From Celeribacter baekdonensis (GTDB taxonomy: Bacteria > Pseudomonadota > Alphaproteobacteria > Rhodobacterales > Rhodobacteraceae): a DNA stretch of 64,000 bases. Positions 41,089 to 49,191 of this stretch are shown in pieces. The position numbers and the translations under genes are program-made. How positions within the stretch are numbered: the stretch's first letter is position 1; every line of letters starts with the position of its first letter. The stretch covers positions 1,488,001-1,552,000 of the forward strand of contig NZ_CP028475.1 in the NCBI RefSeq assembly GCF_003047105.1. The letters run 5' to 3'. The notes beneath the pieces are model-generated. The model was not told the DNA's origin and ran no database searches. It saw nothing but the letters and a program-made list of their open reading frames with translations.

Positions 41089-42557
41089 AGCGCACCATCC
41101 AGCGCAGACACCGCCAGTGAGGCCTGTTCGACGTCATCAAACGGAAAAATATCGTCGCCAATCACCTGCCCGCTCTCGTGCCCCTTACCGCAAATCAACA
41201 GCGCGTCACCGGGCTGCAACGCGTCAACGCCGCGCAGGATCGCCTCGGCCCGATCCGCCACTTCCATCGCATCGGGCGCGCCCGCCATGACCTCGGCACG
41301 GATCGCGGCCGGGTCTTCGGAGCGCGGGTTGTCATCGGTGATGATCACCAGATCGGCGTGCTCTTGCGCCGCGCGGCCCATCAATGGACGTTTGGTTTTA
41401 TCGCGATCGCCGCCCGCGCCAACGATGGCAATGATCCGGCCCATAACATGCGGACGCAGCGCCTGGATCGCGGTGGCCACCGCATCAGGCGTGTGGGCGT
41501 AATCGACAAACACCGCCGAGCCATTGCCACGCGTGGCCGCGTGTTGCATCCGCCCGCGCACACCAGTGAGTTCGGGCAGACAGGAAAACACTTCTTCCGG
41601 GTCGGCGCCAGAGGCCATCACCAACCCAGCGGCGGCCATGACGTTTTCGGCCTGAAATCCGCCAATCAGATCGAGCCGGATTTGGTAGATATTGCCAACA
41701 AAATCGACGCGCAGGTCCTGCCCTGTCGGGTCAAAGCGTTGCCCCATGACGCGCAGATCGGCGGCGTCTGAACGGCCAACCCGCATCACATCAATGCCAC
41801 GCTCGGCGCACAGGCCCTCGACCTCCATCCCGCGCGCATCGTCAATATTGACGACGGCCACGCCGTCTTCCGGTAAAATCCGCGTAAACAGCCCGGCTTT
41901 GGCGGCAAAATAGGCCTCAAACGTGGCGTGGTAATCCAAGTGGTCTTGGGTGAAATTGGTGAATGCCGCCGCCGTCAAACCGACCCCATCCAAGCGGCGC
42001 TGTGCAAGCCCATGGCTCGACGCCTCCATCGCGCCATGGGTGACGCCTGCATTTGCGGCCTCCGACAACATCCGGTGCAAAGTGATCGGTTCGGGCGTGG
42101 TGTGCGGGCTTGGCGCTTGCCAATCGCCCTCAACCCCGGTGGTGCCAATGTTGATCGCACGCATTCCCAAAATCTGCCAAATCTGACGGGTGAAAGTCGC
42201 CACCGAGGTTTTGCCATTGGTGCCGGTGACCGCGACCATGACCTCAGGTTGGCGGCCAAAATAAAGCGCTGCGGCATAGGCCAATGCCTGACGCGGATCT
42301 TCGACCACGACCAAAGCGGGATCGTGATCTTTGATCGCATCCTGCGCGATGCGCGCGCCTTCGGGATCGGTCAAAATCGCCCGCGCGCCCATACGCAAGG
42401 CATATTGAACGAATTCTGCCCCATGCGACCGTGCGCCCGGCAAAGCGGCAAACAAATGCCCCTCCATGGTCTGGCGACTGTCGACAGAAAGGCCCGTGAT
42501 CGTACACTCCCGCCCGCCCTGCGCGGTCAATCCAAGCTCGGATAGCGTTTTCATCAT
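41085..42557 (-). CDS. murE: UDP-MurNAc-tripeptide synthetase (meso-DAP adding)
   Basis: A 490-residue Mur ligase. ATP loop VTGTNGKTSVATFTRQIW; ASSHGLAQRRLDG and FTNFTQDHLDYHATFEAYF follow. IITDDNPRSEDPAAI contains the DNPR motif that marks meso-diaminopimelate as substrate, as expected for a Gram-negative cell wall. It starts 78 bases after ftsI ends. That short gap contains a TTAAAGCGTTTTGC stretch similar to the start of the palindromic repeat elsewhere in the window. Confidence 0.97.
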   Translation of the reverse strand: MMKTLSELGLTAQGGRECTITGLSVDSRQTMEGHLFAALPGARSHGAEFVQYALRMGARAILTDPEGARIAQDAIKDHDPALVVVEDPRQALAYAAALYFGRQPEVMVAVTGTNGKTSVATFTRQIWQILGMRAINIGTTGVEGDWQAPSPHTTPEPITLHRMLSEAANAGVTHGAMEASSHGLAQRRLDGVGLTAAAFTNFTQDHLDYHATFEAYFAAKAGLFTRILPEDGVAVVNIDDARGMEVEGLCAERGIDVMRVGRSDAADLRVMGQRFDPTGQDLRVDFVGNIYQIRLDLIGGFQAENVMAAAGLVMASGADPEEVFSCLPELTGVRGRMQHAATRGNGSAVFVDYAHTPDAVATAIQALRPHVMGRIIAIVGAGGDRDKTKRPLMGRAAQEHADLVIITDDNPRSEDPAAIRAEVMAGAPDAMEVADRAEAILRGVDALQPGDALLICGKGHESGQVIGDDIFPFDDVEQASLAVSALDGAL

Positions 42558-42635
42558 GGCAACACCCGCCCTTTTTGCGACTTTGGTTTCGATTTGATCC
42601 GCATAAAGACCCGCGAGGGATCAAAGCAAAACGCT

Positions 42636-44435
42636 TTAACGTGATGCGGTCAGTGTTAGCGCAGCTTGGGCACTGGATTCAATCTCGGGTCGCAGCCCCA
42701 ACAACGGCGCGGTGCGACGGATCACCTCAGCGGCGACCGGCACAGCGGTCCAGCCGGCGGTGCGGCGCGGTTTTGGTCCTGACGTGTCAGAGGCCTCATC
42801 CATGGTCACGATCAGCACATATTTCGGATTTTCCGCCGGAAAGATCGAGGCAAACGTGTTGATGTTTCTGTCGTCATAATAGCCGCCCGTCGGTTTAGGC
42901 TTGTTGGCTGTGCCGGTTTTGCCACCAACATGATAGCCTGGCACCTCGGCAAAACTGGCCGTGCCTGCCGGATTTGACACCACTTGGCGCAGCATGGAAC
43001 GCGACGCGGTTGAGACCTCTTCACGCACGACACGCGGGCCTTTGGGAGTGAAGCCCGTGCGTTTGATCAAGGTCGGCTCCACCCGCGTGCCGCCATTGAG
43101 CAAAGAGGCATAAGCCGTAGCCAGATGCAGCGGCGAGGCCGACAGACCGTGGCCAAAGCCGATGGTCAGCGTCGAAAGCTCCGACCAATGCGGCGGCAAA
43201 AGCGGCTTGGCCGAGGGGGCCTCGGACAGTTCCACCGGGGTGGCTTCGAAAAAGCCCAGCGATTTGAGAAAGCTCTGTTGCCGCTCCACACCGATTTGTT
43301 GTGCCACATGCGCGGTCGCCACGTTCGAAGATTTGACGATCATGTCATTGAGGCTCAACATTGGCCCGTAATTATGGCCTTCGAATTCGCCAATGGTGTA
43401 TTTGCCCCAACGAAACGGCGGTTTGGCCTCAATCAACGTATCCGGGGTGGCGATGCCGATTTCCATCGCCTGAGCGGCGGCAAAGATTTTAAAGGTCGAA
43501 CCAAGCTCATAGACGCCCTGCACCGCACGGTTGAACCGTGGGTTTTCACCGTCTTTTTGTCCGGCAAACGTCGGGCGCGAGTTCGGATCAAAATCCGGCA
43601 ACGACACCATGGCGACGATCTCACCCGTCTGCGCGTCCATCATCACGGCGGCCGCGCCTTTGGCGTCCAACATCCGCATGCCCCCATAGAGCACTTCACG
43701 CACGGTCGATTGCACCGTCAGATCAATCGACAATTGCAACGGCTTGTCGCCATTCGACGGATCGCTCAGATAGCTGTCACGCGCTTTTTCAATGCCGGAC
43801 TGGCCAACGATCTCGGCGCTCATCACGCCCTCGCGGCCAAATTTGGTGCCGCCCAAAATATGCGCCGCCAATTTTCCGTTGGGATAAAGCCGCTCTTCGC
43901 GCGGGCCAAACAACAGTCCCGGCTCACCGATGTCATGCACGGCTTGTTGTTGTTCTGGGGCGATTTTTTTCTTAATCCAGAGGAACTTACGCTTTCCGGT
44001 AAAATCACGGATCAATCGGTCCTGGTCGAGATCGGGGAAAATGCGCGCCAATTCTTGCGCGGCATGAACCGGGTCGATCATCTCTTGCGGTTGGGCGTAG
44101 AGCGAATTGGTCACCCGGTTGGTGGCCAAAATCCGACCGTTGCGGTCCACAATATCGGCGCGCTGCGCCAAGATCGGCGTGCCGGACGCCTCGGCGCGCG
44201 GCTCTTCGGGCACAGTGGCCGACACCTGTCCCATTTTGAGACCAACGACAACAAAAGCCGAGACGAAACACAGGCCCAACACCAAAAGCCGCCCTTCGGC
44301 GCGCAACCGCGAGCTGTCGCGCATCTCCTCGTGGCGCAAACGCAGGTTTTCGCGCTCAATCGTGTCGGGATTTTCGCCTTTTGAGCGGGCAGACAGAACA
44401 CGGGCCAGAGGGCGCAAAGGGGTCCGTATGCTCAT
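42636..44435 (-). CDS. ftsI: Penicillin-binding protein 3, septal transpeptidase FtsI
   Basis: A 599-residue class B PBP. One membrane segment follows a cytoplasmic start (LLVLGLCFVSAFVVVGLKMG, about residue 50). Transpeptidase motifs are present in order: STFK in YELGSTFKIFAAAQ, SSN in DMIVKSSNVATAHV, and KTG in HVGGKTGTANKPKP. It cross-links septal peptidoglycan. Its start overlaps the ftsL stop by four bases. Confidence 0.98.
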   Translation of the reverse strand: MSIRTPLRPLARVLSARSKGENPDTIERENLRLRHEEMRDSSRLRAEGRLLVLGLCFVSAFVVVGLKMGQVSATVPEEPRAEASGTPILAQRADIVDRNGRILATNRVTNSLYAQPQEMIDPVHAAQELARIFPDLDQDRLIRDFTGKRKFLWIKKKIAPEQQQAVHDIGEPGLLFGPREERLYPNGKLAAHILGGTKFGREGVMSAEIVGQSGIEKARDSYLSDPSNGDKPLQLSIDLTVQSTVREVLYGGMRMLDAKGAAAVMMDAQTGEIVAMVSLPDFDPNSRPTFAGQKDGENPRFNRAVQGVYELGSTFKIFAAAQAMEIGIATPDTLIEAKPPFRWGKYTIGEFEGHNYGPMLSLNDMIVKSSNVATAHVAQQIGVERQQSFLKSLGFFEATPVELSEAPSAKPLLPPHWSELSTLTIGFGHGLSASPLHLATAYASLLNGGTRVEPTLIKRTGFTPKGPRVVREEVSTASRSMLRQVVSNPAGTASFAEVPGYHVGGKTGTANKPKPTGGYYDDRNINTFASIFPAENPKYVLIVTMDEASDTSGPKPRRTAGWTAVPVAAEVIRRTAPLLGLRPEIESSAQAALTLTASR

Positions 44436-44788
44436 GGCTCGATCGCCTCCAAAGAGCCCACCACGTCGACGGGATTGCTCAGTTCAAACAAAAGGTCTTC
44501 TTCAGCCGGAAAGCTGATCTGATCAACACGGCCGAATTGCTCGGGCAAAAACGGCAAAAGCCCCAGCCGATCAAAGTTGATCTCCGCCAGATCGCGCAGC
44601 CGTTCGGGGCGGTTCAGATAGGCCCATTCGGCCTTGAGCACGGCCAGTTCTTCGCGCTGATGACCGATGTCGCGTTGAATTTGGCTAACATTGCGCAGCA
44701 CTTGCTGCGTTGCATAGTTTTCCTGGTAGGCCCAAAAGGCCAACCCCATAACCATCAGAGCAGAAACGATAAAATAAAAGCTACGCAT
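44432..44788 (-). CDS. ftsL: Cell division protein FtsL
   Basis: A 118-residue bitopic protein: a membrane helix right at the N-terminus (FYFIVSALMVMGLAFWAYQE), then a heptad-rich coiled coil (VSQIQRDIGHQREELAVLKAEWAYLNRPERLRDLA) and a short tail. The end of the coil, LNRPERLRDLAE, is the best conserved part. It acts with FtsB and FtsQ. Identified by position and architecture as much as by sequence. Confidence 0.93.
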   Translation of the reverse strand: MRSFYFIVSALMVMGLAFWAYQENYATQQVLRNVSQIQRDIGHQREELAVLKAEWAYLNRPERLRDLAEINFDRLGLLPFLPEQFGRVDQISFPAEEDLLFELSNPVDVVGSLEAIEP

Positions 44789-44801
44789 CTCTCACCGGGC
44801 C

Positions 44802-45812
44802 TCACCTTGAACTGACTACGGATTTTGGCAGACCCAAATCCGACCGATCCACACCGAGGGCCGGCGCATCCGTGCGCCGCGCAACCCGAAGCCGCGCAGA
44901 ACGCGCACGCGGGTTGTCTTCCAACTCGTCATCATCTGGACCGATTGCCTTGGACAACTGCTCAAATCCGGGCGTTTTCGCCTCTTGCACCGGAGCATAG
45001 CGCGACCCGCCCCCGCCCGTCGAGGCCCTCTGTTGCAAAAACCGTTTCACAACACGGTCTTCAAGCGAATGAAAGCTCACAACTGCCAATTGACCGCCCG
45101 GTTTGAGCGCGCGCTCGGCGGCCTCTAACCCTTCGATCAACTCGCCAAACTCGTCATTCACCGCAATACGAATGGCCTGAAACGTGCGCGTCGCCGGGTG
45201 GCTTTGGCCCGGCTTTTTGCGTGGCAAAAGCCGCTCGATCAGCCCCGCCAATTGCAACGTGGTTTCAAACGGCGCTTTTTCCACGCGATCCTTCACGATG
45301 GCACGGGCGATTTTACGCGATTGCTTTTCTTCACCATAGTGAAACAGCACCGCCGCGATTTCGCCCTCATCCGCGGTGTTGACAAACTCAGCCGCCGTCA
45401 TCCCATCCTGCGACATGCGCATATCCAACGGCCCGTCGCGCATGAATGAAAATCCGCGTTCCGCGATGTCGAGCTGCATGGACGAAACACCTAAATCCAA
45501 CACCACGCCGTCAAGCTCTGAGGCGTAGTCATCGAGTTTGGAAAACGTACCAAGCACCAGCTCGATCTTGCCCGCATAGGACGGCTCATTGATCCAGCTT
45601 TGCGCCATCTCATGCGCCAAAGGATCGCGGTCGACGCCGTAAACCAGATCCGCGCCCTCGGCGATCAGACCTTTGGTATAGCCGCCCGCACCAAAAGTGC
45701 CATCCAGCCAACGACCATGAATGGGTGCGCATTCGCGCAACAGCGGACGCAAAAGAACGGGGATATGGGGCTTTTTGTCAGATGCGTCGGCGGGAGGGAT
45801 GTCCGTGGTCAT
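44802..45812 (-). CDS. rsmH: 16S rRNA m4C1402 methyltransferase RsmH
   Basis: A 336-residue SAM-dependent methyltransferase (formerly MraW). [33 protein letters not shown] contains the SAM loop. [22 protein letters not shown] and [15 protein letters not shown], then [15 protein letters not shown], are the typical blocks. One base separates its start from the mraZ stop. Confidence 0.98.
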   Translation of the reverse strand: MTTDIPPADASDKKPHIPVLLRPLLRECAPIHGRWLDGTFGAGGYTKGLIAEGADLVYGVDRDPLAHEMAQSWINEPSYAGKIELVLGTFSKLDDYASELDGVVLDLGVSSMQLDIAERGFSFMRDGPLDMRMSQDGMTAAEFVNTADEGEIAAVLFHYGEEKQSRKIARAIVKDRVEKAPFETTLQLAGLIERLLPRKKPGQSHPATRTFQAIRIAVNDEFGELIEGLEAAERALKPGGQLAVVSFHSLEDRVVKRFLQQRASTGGGGSRYAPVQEAKTPGFEQLSKAIGPDDDELEDNPRARSARLRVARRTDAPALGVDRSDLGLPKSVVSSR

Positions 45813-45813
45813 G

Positions 45814-46314
45814 TCAGACCCCCATATCGTCCAAAAGGCTCAGAGGATCAAAATCATCCCCCTGCTCTTCCAGCCATTTGCCCGTCACAACCGCATCAAC
45901 CTCTGCGTGGGTTTCTGGCTTCCAAATCTCAAAGGTCTCCCCCAGCCCGGCAAAATAGGCGGTGCCATCAAGCGAAATCTTATCACGCAACGGCTGCGGC
46001 AGGACCAAACGACCATCGGCGTCCACTTCGGTCGGACGGGCGCGGTTGAGGATCATACGTTCCATGATCTTGCGCTTTTCCGACCCGCGCGGCAGCGCAG
46101 CAATATCGGCGGCAAGACGGCGATAGCCATCATAAGTGTGTACGATGAGTTGCTTTTGTTTGTCATGGCCATAGACGATGACCATACGCGGGCGCCCGGA
46201 TTGCGTGGCAAGGGGATCGCCCTCTTCGAGTTCACGACGAAAATCGGCAGGGATCGACACGCGTCCCTTTCCGTCCACCTTAAAGGTGTGTTCGCCAATG
46301 AACATGCCGGCCAC
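45814..46314 (-). CDS. mraZ: Transcriptional regulator MraZ
   Basis: A 166-residue protein with two AbrB-like domains: [26 protein letters not shown] and, later, [17 protein letters not shown]. MraZ binds the dcw promoter and represses the operon in E. coli. The GTG at 46314 is preferred because AAAGGAG sits seven bases upstream; ATG at 46305 is the alternative. First gene of the dcw cluster. No clear TGGGN repeat operator could be picked out upstream. Confidence 0.95.
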   Translation of the reverse strand: MAGMFIGEHTFKVDGKGRVSIPADFRRELEEGDPLATQSGRPRMVIVYGHDKQKQLIVHTYDGYRRLAADIAALPRGSEKRKIMERMILNRARPTEVDADGRLVLPQPLRDKISLDGTAYFAGLGETFEIWKPETHAEVDAVVTGKWLEEQGDDFDPLSLLDDMGV

Positions 46315-46570
46315 GCGGCGCTCCTTTACCTGTCCCACCCCAATGTCGGGGCTTTTGAATGCGAAACGGCGGACCGAGCTGCTGCCACTGCTCGATCCGC
46401 CGCCCTCGTCCCGATTACCGGGCTGTCCGACTGCGCGCGCCATCTGGGGGGATGTCTGCTCGCATGCGCGTCGAATCTCTTTGTTCTGATGAAAGCGGGG
46501 CCTGTATGAAACCTGACTTTGGGGTTTTGTTTGCGGTCTTGAATGCGCCGCTCATTCCCGTCTCATCTGA

Positions 46571-46598
46571 TGAATTCAATTTGGCACGGGAATTCATG
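46571..46598. promoter_or_regulatory. Inverted repeat upstream of mraZ
   Basis: ATGAATTC and GAATTCAT, perfect 8-base arms separated by 12 bases, about 260 bases upstream of the mraZ start. May be an operator; the GAATTC core is itself palindromic, which inflates the symmetry. Confidence 0.4.
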
Positions 46599-46814
46599 GT
46601 AATCAATGGATTTCTTACACACAGCCCCCAGATGTTGCCCACAGGGGCGCGTCACAACCAGATGTTGCGCCACAAGATCACAAAAACCTTACCTTATGTT
46701 GGTTAATTTTGGATCAACTCAACTATATATAGACAAAATGGCAACCAACCCGACACAGATCGAAGGAGTGAAAAAATCCACAGCCCTCCAGTGAAATCAC
46801 AAAACTCCACCGAG

Positions 46815-46823
46815 TTATCCACA
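46815..46823 (+). other. Consensus DnaA box
   Basis: TTATCCACA, followed by GGGAAG. A single perfect site; 9-base matches occur by chance now and then, but it lies in the mraZ upstream gap together with two near matches. Confidence 0.4.
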
Positions 46824-46944
46824 GGGAAGTGATTCGCCGTGAGGACAAACGGAAGTAAAACCCCCGAGAAATGCCATGAAATCCCAAAAGTGCCATGAAA
46901 TCCCACCACACCCACAAAGTCCCAAAAGACGAGCGCACCGCCCA

Positions 46945-46979
46945 AACAAAAACGCGCGGAGCCCTCGCCCCGCGCGTTT
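46945..46979 (-). terminator. Terminator after the Mrp/ApbC gene
   Basis: On the minus strand AAACGCGCGG...CCGCGCGTTTTTG, a 10-base stem with a T run, 24 bases past the stop. Confidence 0.85.
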
Positions 46980-47002
46980 CAAATCCTTCTGGAAAGTGGA
47001 GA

Positions 47003-48103
47003 TCAGGCCATACCACCCGCAACCAAGCGCTGCGCCAGTTGCAGATAGGGCTCGGCCAGAGGACTGTCGGTCGCGGCAATCGGCACGCCTTCATCCCCTG
47101 CGATCCGCGCCTCAAGCGCCAAAGGCAGTTGCGCCAAGAACGGCACGCCGATCTTTTCGGCCTCTTCCGCCACGCCGCCATGGCCAAAAATATGCGCCTC
47201 ATGCCCGCAGTTCGGACAGATATACATCGACATATTTTCGATCAGCCCCAGCACTGGCACGTTCAACTTGTTGAACATCGAAATCCCGCGCCGTGCATCC
47301 ATCAAGGCCACATCCTGTGGCGTCGAGACCACAAGCGCGCCAGTCAGGTCGGTTTTTTGCCCCAACGTGAGCTGCACATCGCCCGTGCCCGGCGGCATGT
47401 CGATCAACAGCACATCCAACTCACCCCAAGCCACCTGCCCCAACATCTGTTGCATCGCGCCCATCAACATCGGCCCGCGCCAAACCACAGCTTCGCCATC
47501 CGGGATCATAAACCCGATCGACATCAAGGTGACGCCATGAGCATGCAGCGGCTCGATGGTTTCCCCATCAGGGCTGGCGGGGCGTTTGTTGACCCCCATC
47601 ATCCGCGGTTGCGACGGGCCATAAATGTCGGCATCCAAAAGCCCGACCTTGCGGCCCATTTTGGCCAAGGCGACGGCGAGATTGGCGGACACGGTGGATT
47701 TGCCCACGCCGCCCTTGCCCGAGGCAATGGCGATGACGTTTTGAACGCCGGCGGGCTTGGTCTTACCCTGCTGCGGCGTTGGATGGCGGCCAATTTTGAG
47801 GCTGGGCGGCTCTTTGCCCCCCGAAGTGGTCGCGGGCGGAGGCGTGGACCCGGCCGGGCCATGGGCGGTCATTACGATGGAAACCTTGCCAACCCCCTCC
47901 AAAGCCTCAAGCCGCGCCTTGGCCTCGGCCTCAACCCCGGACCAGGCGCGTGCGGCCGTGGCATCGGGGGCTTCAATGACGAAACGCACCACATCGCCCT
48001 CAACATTAAGGGCGCGCACGCGGTCGGCGTCCACAAGATTCGTGCCATCCGGCAACGCAACGCCCCGAAGGACCGTCATGATACTGTCGTGTTCTACGGG
48101 CAT
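47003..48103 (-). CDS. Mrp/ApbC family iron-sulfur cluster carrier ATPase
   Basis: A 366-residue protein; start MPVEHDSIMTVLRGVALPDG at 48103 with GGGATAGGA upstream. Residues 1-85 are a MIP18/DUF59-type domain. A Pro-rich linker follows, then the P-loop ATPase with the deviant Walker A ASGKGGVGKSTVSANLA. ENMSMYICPNCGHEAHIFG has the CPxC pair that binds a transferable [4Fe-4S] cluster. It supplies clusters to apo-proteins in the cytoplasm. Monocistronic. Confidence 0.96.
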   Translation of the reverse strand: MPVEHDSIMTVLRGVALPDGTNLVDADRVRALNVEGDVVRFVIEAPDATAARAWSGVEAEAKARLEALEGVGKVSIVMTAHGPAGSTPPPATTSGGKEPPSLKIGRHPTPQQGKTKPAGVQNVIAIASGKGGVGKSTVSANLAVALAKMGRKVGLLDADIYGPSQPRMMGVNKRPASPDGETIEPLHAHGVTLMSIGFMIPDGEAVVWRGPMLMGAMQQMLGQVAWGELDVLLIDMPPGTGDVQLTLGQKTDLTGALVVSTPQDVALMDARRGISMFNKLNVPVLGLIENMSMYICPNCGHEAHIFGHGGVAEEAEKIGVPFLAQLPLALEARIAGDEGVPIAATDSPLAEPYLQLAQRLVAGGMA

Positions 48104-48447
48104 AGATCCTATCCCTCTTTTGCTCTCCCCCCGAAATAGGCCCTTTGTTGACCCAATTCCACCACTCAATCCGACGCATTTTGTCCGTTCGCGGTGTTAC
48201 CGCAACCGCAACGGGAAAATAGGTCAGCATGGGTCATGCATTTTCTGCATGGCAGCATTGACAAGGTGGGGGATTGTGCATTCGCAGCAATTCCCCCAAA
48301 TTGAACTCAAGCAACGAGCGACAGAGCCGAAGCCCAAACCGCTTTAAGTCGCCCCCCACACGGGTGGCGCGCAGAGCGGAACAGGCCAAAGTCAGATCGC
48401 ACTCCCAAAGGGCAAACTGCCCAAACGCATACTAAGGTTAAAGTCAC
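48104..48447. other. Divergent promoter region, mrp and DUF1127 gene
   Basis: A 344-base gap. A small dyad ATGCA-TTTTC-TGCAT lies at 48236-48250. In Rhodobacter sphaeroides the homologous DUF1127-CcsR operon is driven by the heat-shock sigma factors RpoHI/RpoHII; I could not place such a promoter here with confidence. Confidence 0.4.
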
Positions 48448-48663
48448 ATGGCTTACGCAAACGACATTCGCAGCGCCGCACCGGCCTCCTCCGCCTCCTT
48501 CGGCGGTCTGTTCAAATCTTTGGCAGAACGGTTTGCACGCTACAAGGTCTACCGCGAAACAGTGCTCGAGCTGTCCGGTCTGACAGACCGCGATCTGGCC
48601 GACATGGGCATGTCCCGCGCCTCAATCAACGCTGTGGCTTACGAAGCCGCATACAGCAAATAA
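48448..48663 (+). CDS. DUF1127 small protein, CcaF1-like
   Basis: A 71-residue basic protein. The C-terminal half is a DUF1127 domain: YKVYRETVLELSGLTDRDLADMGMSRASINAVAYEAAY, with the L-x-x-L-(T/S)-D-R-x-L-x-D-(I/M)-G motif. The N-terminal MAYANDIRSAAPASSASFGG is Ala/Ser-rich. In R. sphaeroides the homologous gene (RSP_6037, ccaF1) encodes an RNA-binding protein that is co-transcribed with and matures the CcsR small RNAs. Here too an array of CCTCCTCCCT-loop hairpins begins about 14 bases after the stop. Confidence 0.92.
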   Translation: MAYANDIRSAAPASSASFGGLFKSLAERFARYKVYRETVLELSGLTDRDLADMGMSRASINAVAYEAAYSK

Positions 48664-48676
48664 GTTTACGACATCA

Positions 48677-48743
48677 CGGCCCTTCCTCCTCCCTGGGCCC
48701 TGATAAAAGCGGCGGCGTCTCTCCTCCTCCCTGACGTCGCCGC
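48677..48743 (+). ncRNA. CcsR-like (cuckoo) small RNA, unit 1
   Basis: Two hairpins. The first is GGCCC/GGGCC (48678-48699) with loop TTCCTCCTCCCT. The second has GCGGCGTC/GACGTCGCCGC arms (48712-48743, one bulge) with loop TCTCCTCCTCCCT. The linker is CTGATAAAA. The loop motif matches the CUCCUCCC motif of alphaproteobacterial cuckoo RNAs. Ends are approximate. Confidence 0.8.
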
Positions 48744-48758
48744 ACAGATACGGAATTT

Positions 48759-48827
48759 AGGGTTCTTCCTCCTCCCTTGGACCCTGAAGACCAGAGCGGC
48801 GATGCTTCCTCCTCCCTGCATCGTCGC
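48759..48827 (+). ncRNA. CcsR-like (cuckoo) small RNA, unit 2
   Basis: Hairpin AGGGTTC/GGACCCT (48759-48785) with loop TTCCTCCTCCCTT, a linker GAAGACCAGA, and hairpin GCGGCGATGC/GCATCGTCGC (48796-48827) with loop TTCCTCCTCCCT. A separate GGGC-GAAA-GCCC tetraloop hairpin (48837-48848) lies between units 2 and 3. Confidence 0.8.
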
Positions 48828-48856
48828 ACCTATACCGGGCGAAAGCCCTCGATATG

Positions 48857-48929
48857 CGGTCTCTCTTCCTCCTCCCTGAGGGGCCGTTACTGAAGGCGGC
48901 GGTGTCTTCCTCCTCCCTGACACCGCCGC
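48857..48929 (+). ncRNA. CcsR-like (cuckoo) small RNA, unit 3
   Basis: A weaker first hairpin CGGTCTC/GAGGGGCCG (48857-48886, internal loop) with loop TCTTCCTCCTCCCT. The second is a perfect 11-base stem GCGGCGGTGTC/GACACCGCCGC (48896-48929) with loop TTCCTCCTCCCT. Linker TTACTGAAG. Confidence 0.8.
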
Positions 48930-48943
48930 ATTTCTTTCTGATA

Positions 48944-49016
48944 CGGGTCCATCTCCTCCCTCGTGGCCCGCATACTGAGACACCCGCGCCCTCCTCCTCC
49001 CTGGCGCGGGTGTTTT
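48944..49016 (+). ncRNA. CcsR-like (cuckoo) small RNA, unit 4, with terminator
   Basis: The first hairpin CGGGTCCA/TGGCCCG (48944-48970) has the shortened loop TCTCCTCCCTCG. The second is a perfect 11-base stem ACACCCGCGCC/GGCGCGGGTGT (48980-49013) with loop CTCCTCCTCCCT, followed directly by TTT. The last stem therefore doubles as the Rho-independent terminator of the whole operon. Confidence 0.8.
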
Positions 49017-49041
49017 CATATCTAGCCTGTGAAATTTTGAG

Positions 49042-49091
49042 CCCTAAAGCGTGATGCCTTGAACCTGAGACAGGGGAAAGGCATGACGCTG
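49042..49091 (+). repeat. Palindromic intergenic repeat, copy B
   Basis: CCCTAAAGCGT start, then arms AGCGTGATGCCTT (49048-49060) and AAGGCATGACGCT (49078-49090), 12 of 13 pairing, around GAACCTGAGACAGGGGA. The core resembles copy A at 7387-7440. Confidence 0.6.
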
Positions 49092-49110
49092 CCAGACATA
49101 TCAAGGGTGT

Positions 49111-49154
49111 GGGCGTAACTCCGTGATTCACGGTTTACGGCGCTACGCTTTAAG
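49111..49154 (-). repeat. Palindromic intergenic repeat, copy C
   Basis: Read on the minus strand it begins CTTAAAGCGTAGC, then AAACCGTGA-AT-CACGG-AGTT. The centre CCGTGA-T-TCACGG (49121-49133) is a perfect dyad. Opposite orientation to copy B, so the two face each other across about 20 bases. Confidence 0.45.
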
Positions 49155-49191
49155 ATAAGTGCTTTTGCGCTTTGCCGATCTCAAAATGGCT

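Larger units (their letters stand above)
46315..47002. other. Intergenic region upstream of the dcw cluster
   Basis: A gap of 688 bases, the longest in the window. It contains the dyad at 46571-46598, a consensus DnaA box at 46815-46823, weaker DnaA-like sites (46616-46624, 46636-46644), a short direct repeat with CAGATGTTG (46630 and 46659), a twice-repeated TGCCATGAAATCCCA (about 46871 and 46891), and the mrp terminator. Nothing resembles a gene. Confidence 0.5.

Noticed and set aside
46315-47002. A replication origin
   Set aside because: Only one perfect DnaA box, no AT-rich unwinding element of note, and no origin-linked genes such as dnaA, dnaN, parA or hemE nearby.
48678-49013. A CRISPR-like array, since CCTCCTCCCT recurs at regular spacing
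   Set aside because: The repeat is only about 10 bases and always sits in the loop of a hairpin whose arms vary. There are no unique spacers of constant length and no cas genes. It fits the cuckoo RNA family.
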